The position numbers were made by a program, and so were the translations under genes. The notes below the pieces were generated by a model. It was given only the letters and a program-made list of their open reading frames with translations. It had not been told where the DNA came from and ran no database searches. From assembly GCA_026419785.1 (NCBI GenBank), contig JAODTK010003499.1:62001-126000 (forward strand): DNA of 64,000 nucleotides. Reading direction: 5' to 3'. This DNA comes from Sclerodactyla briareus. Its lineage: Eukaryota; Echinodermata; Holothuroidea; Dendrochirotida; Sclerodactylidae. Positions 57,331-64,000 of this stretch are shown one piece after another; position 1 is the stretch's first letter; each line of letters begins with the position of its first letter.

Positions 57331-60140
57331 TCGTTTACTTTGATGCGTATTTGATAGGTGCATGGGACATTTCTAGTTTGAAGGCAGACATTGTTAGCTG
57401 AAATCTCCGAAAAGGTTGCCAGAATACTTTAGATTCCTGTGCACAACGTGGAGGCCAAAAGTCCAAAACACCACAGAGCAGAAAGCACGCGAAAATGTTT
57501 ACGCCTTTCCAGGCACTGATTTGTTGGCCACGTTGGCCGCCTTAGATCCGCCAGTAGATAGTAGGCTAAGAACAGGGCGGTATGCAGGATTTGTCAACCA
57601 CGGGGGCGCGGAGTAACTATCTAAGCGGAGCGCCAGCTTCAGTTGGCGCGGCGCGTAGACGAAATTTTGAGGGTTTAAACACCTCCCATATCGCCGACAT
57701 GCCCCTCGGGCGCACGAGAGAGATCGTTTTAATATACTCACACTAGCGCTAAAAACAAAGTGCCTCTTCGTGGTGGAAAGACACTGAGAACAGAAAGATG
57801 TTTGCACTCATACTGAAATATATGAATCTAAATGTAAGGGTTGGGTTTTCTTCTCCACATACATAATCACACATAGAAACCAACGCCATACGAGTGACCA
57901 GCATGATTCCTCGCCCGTCAACCATACCGTACTGCCCCGACACTAAACAAACTCTCATTTATGGTCCCTGATATGATACAGTGCCGTATATGTTACATTG
58001 TGTAAACTTTAAGAACCGGTCTGGAGAAAAATGAACGTGACCATCGGTTCATGCATGAATAACTGATGTGTAAGTGTATGACAGCATCTTCTCCTTTTTC
58101 ATAAAACGTACTATTCAGTCAGGCTGAGATCACTGATGGACATTCAAAAAATAGGCCTTTTCCTGTCCGGAATGAGGCAAACTGCATCGGGCTCCTGGCG
58201 CTACCATGCATGAGAAACGAACCATCGCTGGAAAATGAGCAGATTTCCATGCCAGGAGCAGTGGCACCGTTCGCAAACGCCCCACCTCCATGATTTGATA
58301 GATAAGGGTTTATAATCGACTGTTGCTTGGTGCCTTGTGCAGAAGTTTCGAATACCGGGTTATTTAGCCCATTCTCTCTGTTCTTTTTCTTCCTCCAGGT
58401 CCTCTGGATGCAAAATCAGGGGCGTTAATCTGTTTTCGGAAATTGGTGGGTGGGGGGCTTATGGAGTGCCAATATCTGAGCACTATGGTTGGCACGTAGC
58501 GACTAGAACTTTTGGTTTTGTGTTTCGTTTTGTTTTTTGGTTGGGGGGGTTTTTTATACCTCCAAGATCGCTGGAAATGGCACTCGCCAGGCCTAATTGC
58601 AAAAAATGGATGTGCAATTTCAGTAAGGAAAGAATGTTGAGAGGTTTCACTCTGCAGGATATAGGCAGATTAAAGAATAGAAACACAGCATCTCGCCTCT
58701 CTATGTGTTTTATTGTTTTTATGTTATGAAAGAGACGTCACAAGGAGTTCAAAAATAATACCAAGAACCTATTGCAAGTTTACAATTACGTAAACAGGTG
58801 GGGCAGGAGTTGAAACCAACCCCATGCTTTTAGCCATAAATATATGATCAGCAAAGTGACAATATGTGGAATAACGGTGATTACACACCCGTTAATGAAA
58901 TGTGGGAGATTTGATGTTGCTGGCTATCTAAACTTAGCCCAATCATTGCTTGGCGTGAATCGTTGAGAAAATAGTTTCGCAAGGCAATAGATCCACTCAG
59001 ATTGCAGGAAAAAAAAACAGTATAGACTACTTTCCGTAATTGACTTCGGTGGCCACAAGGGGGGGGCTAGTATTTTTTCAGTGGGGAGGCGCTGGAGAGA
59101 GGGGGAGCAGAGCAAAGTAGCGTTGCCCGACTTCGTCTGGCGAGGGGGGTACAGGGGGAACGAGAATACTATCTGAGCGGAGCGGCCACCATGTGTTGGC
59201 GCGAAGTGGACACGAAAAGTGTTGATTGTTGCAAGCCCCAGCGGCCGAAAGGCCTTTCCCGGGCGTTTGATGATCATTTTATGATCACAAATTTTTTACC
59301 GGTGGTGGAAAATTGTGACATTATGCTAGACCTCGGGCCTATCGTGGCCCCGACTTTAACTTTTCAGTCAGAATGTTCAACCATTGCTGCGCCAGACTAC
59401 TATCCACCAGTGCACGCGAAAGCGCGCCAATTTTGTCAATATTTCCAGAGCACATATGAGAAAAATCATAATCCCAGCAGAAATTTAGGCATGTAGCAAC
59501 TTAGCTCTACTGTCCAGATATAACGTTATGCCATGAGAGAGCAGGCAACTTCCGAGTAGTAGTTCCCTGGAGAAAGCACGGCTGAAAATCAAGCAGCTGA
59601 TAGCTTAGGATACTGCAGTTCAGAGAGGGGAGAAAAGGACAAGGGGCTGAAGGGTTCAGTAATCAAAGAGGTTGAGGGTAGTTGTCAAGTTCAATGGAGA
59701 AGTTGCTGTATATATCTTTCACTCACATTGATATGTATAAGCTAGGGGACAATGAGGAAGAAGTTTCCAATATAGAGCTTGCTCGTTGTTGAGAGAGGAA
59801 GAAAACGGACAAGAGGGATAAAGGGTTTAGTAAGCCAAGGGAGGGGTTGTTAGTTGTCAGTCAAGAGAATGTTGCTGTTATTATTTCACCAGCTGGCGGC
59901 CAATGAGTAGACATTTCCCTTATAGAGCTTGCAGCGATGTCGGGAGACGGGGGAGCAACGGGACGATTGACCCCTAGTACCACGCGCGAAGCACACGAAC
60001 GTAGTGCAATGAGGCAAATTTGGCACAATTAGGCTATTGCCTTTCTTGTCACGAAAACAACAATAGCTAGGGTCTGATTGAAACGGTCGGCGAATACTGA
60101 CTACAGAATTTTTTCTGCGAAAATTACAAATTTCATGAGG
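57330..60140. other. No gene supported; dispersed motif copies
   Basis: Contains two of the three copies of the 'actatctaagcggagcg' motif (57611 and 59163; the first copy is at 56143). An acceptor-like 'ttctttttcttcctccag' at 58381-58398 is followed by a G-rich frame that I do not trust. No domains recognised. Confidence 0.35.
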
Positions 60141-60345
60141 GGGGGGGGGGACATTAGGCGTCAATCCACTTCAGAGTGGGGGACGGGGGGGGGGGGAGGA
60201 CATGACCAATGTGGGGGGGACATGACTCACCGCCCAAAAAAAATACGGTGAAAAATGAAAGTCAATGGGAGAATCCTAAAAAAGGTGGGGGGGGACAAGT
60301 CCCCCCACCCCCCACAGGATTGACGCCCGGGGGGGGGACACGGGA
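60140..60345 (-). repeat. G-rich hairpin repeat, reverse copy
   Basis: Reverse-orientation relative of 10645-10790: 'catgactcaccgcccaaaa', 'gaaagtcaatgggagaatcc', then G-run, 'acaagtccccccacc' and 'gattgacgccc'. Partial duplication of the G-run block precedes it. Confidence 0.6.
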
Positions 60346-60346
60346 G

Positions 60347-61095
60347 AGGGGAAAAATGGGTTTTTGCGCTACGGCTAGAGTATTCCATGGTCGTTGATTC
60401 AATTATCTGATCGGAGAGAGACAGCTTCGGTTGGTGAGTGTTAACACAGAAATTTCGGGATAGGGCGTCCAGTGTTAGAAAAGGCACTTCCAAATCTTCC
60501 CTGATCTTTCACAGCCTTAGTTTCTGTAGAGGCGCTGGACATTGAATTGGTGAGCTTGTTGTATTATCCGAATATACAATACGAAATCTCAAAGTGTTGC
60601 TTAATTCCATTGGAGGTTGAAGACGATGACAACCACATGTTTTCGTGGGCACTCAGTAGTTATTTTGTAAACATTTCAATTTTGCTTCACCCCGCTCTTA
60701 CTCTTCTCCCATTCTTCGCCCAGTTTGCGCTACTCGATCTCAACTTTACTATATGCAACTGCCTCGGATGCTGTGATAATGGCGTTTGCCCTAGCAGATT
60801 ATGGTAATCTTTTGACAAGGATGTCAACATAAATTTATGTCGAATTCAGTTCAACCACGCCTTATAGCGTGTATGTGGCGATCACTTAAATCATTGTTTA
60901 TCAAGAACGTTTCCCCCTGATCAGCCTGTATGGGTGGTGGAGAAGGAGGATTCCGGCCCAATCCGATTTTTATCATCCGGAATACCGGAAGCTGATGATG
61001 TACACTGATTAGACCAGCCGAGGAGGGGGGGGGGGGGGTCTAGTGCTGAAATTGTGGGAACATTCTTCGACCGGTTTATATGACCCACAATAGCC
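60347..61095. other. No gene supported
   Basis: An 86-codon plus frame at 60547-60807 has a Cys cluster near its end (ICNCLGCCDNGVCPSRLW) but no splice sites or recognisable domain. A G-run lies at 61024-61037. Confidence 0.3.
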
Positions 61096-61097
61096 AC

Positions 61098-61320
61098 GTC
61101 ACTTTTCTTTTTTTGGTTTCTCTCGTATTTTTTTTTAATACACCCCTTCCTTTCTCTTATTCCTCCTTCCTCTCCCCTTCCATCTTTCCTGGCTCCCTTC
61201 TCCTTTCCTCTTTTTTCTCTCTCTTCCTCTCTTTTCTTTTCTCCTCCTCCCTTTTTCTTCTTTTCCCCTTTTTCCCTTTTTCCTCCCTTCTCTTCCTCGG
61301 GGGCGCGCGCCCCCAAGCCC
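61098..61320. repeat. Long polypyrimidine/polypurine tract
   Basis: More than 200 bases are almost purely C and T on the plus strand (a few interruptions), ending in C-rich sequence. It makes spurious Phe/Ser/Leu or Glu/Lys/Arg-rich frames on the two strands. Confidence 0.9.
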
Positions 61321-61349
61321 CCCCCCGCCCCCGGATACGCGCCTGAAGA

Positions 61350-64000
61350 ATCTATATAATCGGCAATGAGCTGAATGGATGAGGTGCACGAGTGGACATT
61401 GTCAAAAAGATCTTCAAACAGTTCAGCATATGATTTCTTGTATCATTATGGTCTTGAATACAGGCCGGTCGCAAGCGGGGCGGCTGGGCGGCCATGGCCG
61501 CCTCACTTTTTCTTTCAGCAGCCATACAACGAAATAAATTGGGAAATGGAAGAGCGCATGTGAGCACGGCCGTTGAGTGAAAAAAAATGTGACATGGAAA
61601 TAGAAAAATATACGAAATAAAAAACCGTGGCTAGTCGAATGACAAATTTTTTTCGGTTTGACTACTTCTACTTCCTTTCTGCGTAGGCCAATTGATTAGT
61701 CGCACACATACAGCCCTACCGTCCTCATGCATTTTCAATATTACGTATGCTCGTTTTAGCATTTTCAACGTTCCCGTTAATTCAGCCTGTTCCTCAATTT
61801 TGCACACGCTCCGCGTTCGGTTCCGGTTATTTAGACCCGGCGTCCAGGGAACTATACATCCAGTCCCCCCAATTTCCCCGAGATGAAACTTCGTTGAGAT
61901 CCTGACGGGAATTCAGATTCCACAACAAAGATCAGGATACGAGGTGTAGCATCACACATGCGGAAGGAAAACGGATGGGCGGGATGACTTTGAACCTGTT
62001 TGAAAGGTTCGAAACGCTTCCAGGGCTTTTGGATCAGCGTCACTGCAGAAACGCTTTAAGACTAGGGGGACCTCGTACGCCCAGGCGAAGAAACATCCCA
62101 AAACGCCTGGACAAAGGAACGACACCCAACCGGCCTATCAAACCCATAAGATGTGGAGTCATAACCGTCCGATATATATAGATGCCGTGTAAGCATCATC
62201 AGTTGTATCTATGATCGCTTCAACCAATCGGATACAGATATACCGGAAGCTCCAGGATCTTCTGCTTCCTGCAGTGAATGGACAAGAGTGTCGAAACCCT
62301 ACCACAAGAGGTAAAGAATTCTAAGCGGATCGGAAAAATTTCGACTCCAAATCCGACTTATAGGGTTGCATCTGATGACACTGAGGGCAAAATTCCAGAC
62401 AGATGGAGCCGGACAGACTCACACCTTCGCAGGTATCAATGCCAGTTCTGAATAGGACCTCCACTTGCGGAACGATCCTTGATGTGAAACGCTATTACGG
62501 TTGTAAATTGATATTTGAGAGCACTATGCGACAGGGGGATCGCTTAAACAGATGGCATGACCTTCATGTTCATATCATGGCGAAACTAACGTCGATTAAC
62601 TTAGTCGAAGCTTGCCAATGATTTGTAAGGAGTAGAGGCTGACATCGACTGATTGTTGGGGGACATTCAGAATTCAGAAACATGGGAAAACACTGGGCTG
62701 CGATCATGGGGGACGGTGGCGGTACGGTGTCCCCCCAATATTTTGCCCAATATAATGACACGATATCGACATATCCAGCAGCAACCGTGTTTGAAACAAA
62801 TGCATAATGACCTAAATGATCACGTTTGTTGAACGCTGCTGCTACATTTTCGAAATTTTTCGCGCGCGATTATGTATGTACCTGTATGTTCGGAAACCAT
62901 ATACGGCTCTTTATGTAGAAAAAAGGTGTTCCTCAACAAAGAAATGCCCGGTTTATTACTCTGGGTTGTTCTTCATAATTATTCATGAAAGAAGGGTTCT
63001 CCTCCAAACCACGTCGTTTGAGACTGGGCTCTACCACTTAGTGTGTTGCTCATTGACTTGTCGATTACCAGCTAGAGGACCCTTATTCAATAAATAAACA
63101 AACAAACAAACCAACTAACATACAAGTCGCTCTCATTCTTGAGGGAAGGAGTTGTGGGGACGGGTTCCACCACCTGGTGGGTCTAGATTTTTTTTTTAGG
63201 CAATTCATGGGTGCGAACCACCTTTTGAAAGTTGGGTACACGTGCACATATTAATAACTTTTGAGGTCAAACACCGTGGGGCATCGAAAATGCGGAAAGG
63301 GAACGCCACCAATTGCGTTGTCAAATATTGCCTGAATTTTCGATGGAATGCTGCAAAAGTGTAAACTTGGTTGTTTTCAAAGGAACGGAGGTTTAGGCGA
63401 CGGGGGCAAGTCTACCACCTGGCGGGAACCTTGTGAATTTTTTTTTGGCATACACTCTCTTTGCAAATTTGAAATATATTCTCAGCATCAGCAATCAATT
63501 GTATGGTGCGACCACTTGTTGCAGAGTTTGGTGTGTGCATGGTGGCACAATGCTAAGGCGGCACCTGTTTGTGTAGAGCCCCCCTAAAATAACTCGAAGA
63601 TTCGGCCAGGCGGACGCCAAATTCCGTGCAGACAATGATTAAAATCAAGTTAAGATAATTTCCATCCAGATTGCCGACTTTTCGTGAAATATCCAAAGTG
63701 TGAATTTTTTGCGAGCGCTCGCGCTCAGTTGGCGGTACTCCGCTAATACCCGCCCATCGCGAAAATATACATATAACATTCTAAAATCACTAACCCTGTT
63801 CACGCATGCAGTATCACATACCATCAACTAATGACCACACCATGTGTTATCAAAAGCTTTGCTCCAAGCTACAAAATCTCTTGTAGTTTTACTGTATTTG
63901 ATTGACTCACGTGACACACCATATACGTCATCACGCACAACGTCAATAAACCAACGATTGTAACTATAAGAAAATAAATTGTGGGACAGAATGACTCGTG
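61350..64000. other. No gene supported; diverged tandem repeat near the end
   Basis: About 63130-63330 and 63360-63590 share 'ggttccaccacctggtggg' / 'gtctaccacctggcgggaa', a T-run, 'catgggtgcgaaccacc' / 'tatggtgcgaccact' and 'gttgggtacacg' / 'gtttggtgtgtgc', so they look like two old copies of one ~230-bp unit. At 62690-62760 a fragment of the G-rich hairpin repeat occurs ('gggggacggtgg', 'gtgtccccccaata'). The short open frames show no domain. Confidence 0.4.

Noticed and set aside
58399-58729. Apparent exon after 'ttctttttcttcctccag'
   Set aside because: The frame that follows is driven by G- and T-runs and encodes hydrophobic low-complexity sequence; no donor or domain.
61080-61346. Ser/Phe/Leu-rich plus frame and Lys/Glu/Arg-rich minus frames
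   Set aside because: Artefacts of the polypyrimidine tract.
62403-62621. 72-codon frame considered as a piggyBac-type transposase fragment
   Set aside because: The conserved piggyBac motifs could not be found in any frame nearby.

Overview
This window reads as animal nuclear DNA, most likely from an invertebrate deuterostome (an echinoderm or a close relative). It holds hyalin-repeat (HYR) and EGF module exons with GT-AG splice signals, a tRNA-derived SINE with an (ATT)n tail, a CR1-like LINE carrying a 2A motif and a PHD finger, and many short tandem and dispersed repeats. There is no bacterial-style gene layout. Coding is sparse: single-module exons sit in long introns and repeats. Almost every recognisable module is broken by one or more 1-base shifts, so either these are decaying duplicates or the assembly is indel-prone.

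Layout. 1-2280: tandem array of units of about 1.06 kb with nuclear-receptor-like TGACCT half sites. 2861-7085: a tandem array of HYR exons in which the introns are conserved as well as the exons. 7450-16710: a 9.26-kb CACTA/EnSpm-like DNA transposon inserted in an HYR-array intron, with GTTAGTC-type subterminal repeats and a nested TTA-flanked 1.44-kb element (14727-16169). 16711-16980: continuation of the interrupted HYR unit. 18450-21695: copy D1 of a duplicated 3.3-kb segment. 23880-27445: a second HYR array carrying a SINE. 28156-31565: copy D2 of the duplicated segment. An HYR array plus D block therefore occurs twice in the same order, and the CACTA element is in only one of them.

31860-36780: (GAGTCC)n repeats on either side of a minus-strand CR1-like LINE (about 32750-35127). 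The LINE begins with a picornavirus-style 2A motif followed by a PHD finger and ends with reverse transcriptase. 37490-39020: three EGF-like exons. 39996-44832: two copies of a long-TIR, TA-flanked MITE and a 377-bp tandem duplication. 44201-45641: three plus-strand exons whose splice phases agree. 46250-47240: small Cys-rich exons, one EMI-like and two Ly6/uPAR-like, on both strands. 47300-64000: mostly repeats, homopolymers and microsatellites, with one well-bounded candidate exon at 56458-56586. I recognised no retrovirus, LTR or Polinton element, no rRNA or ordinary tRNA gene, and no CRISPR array.
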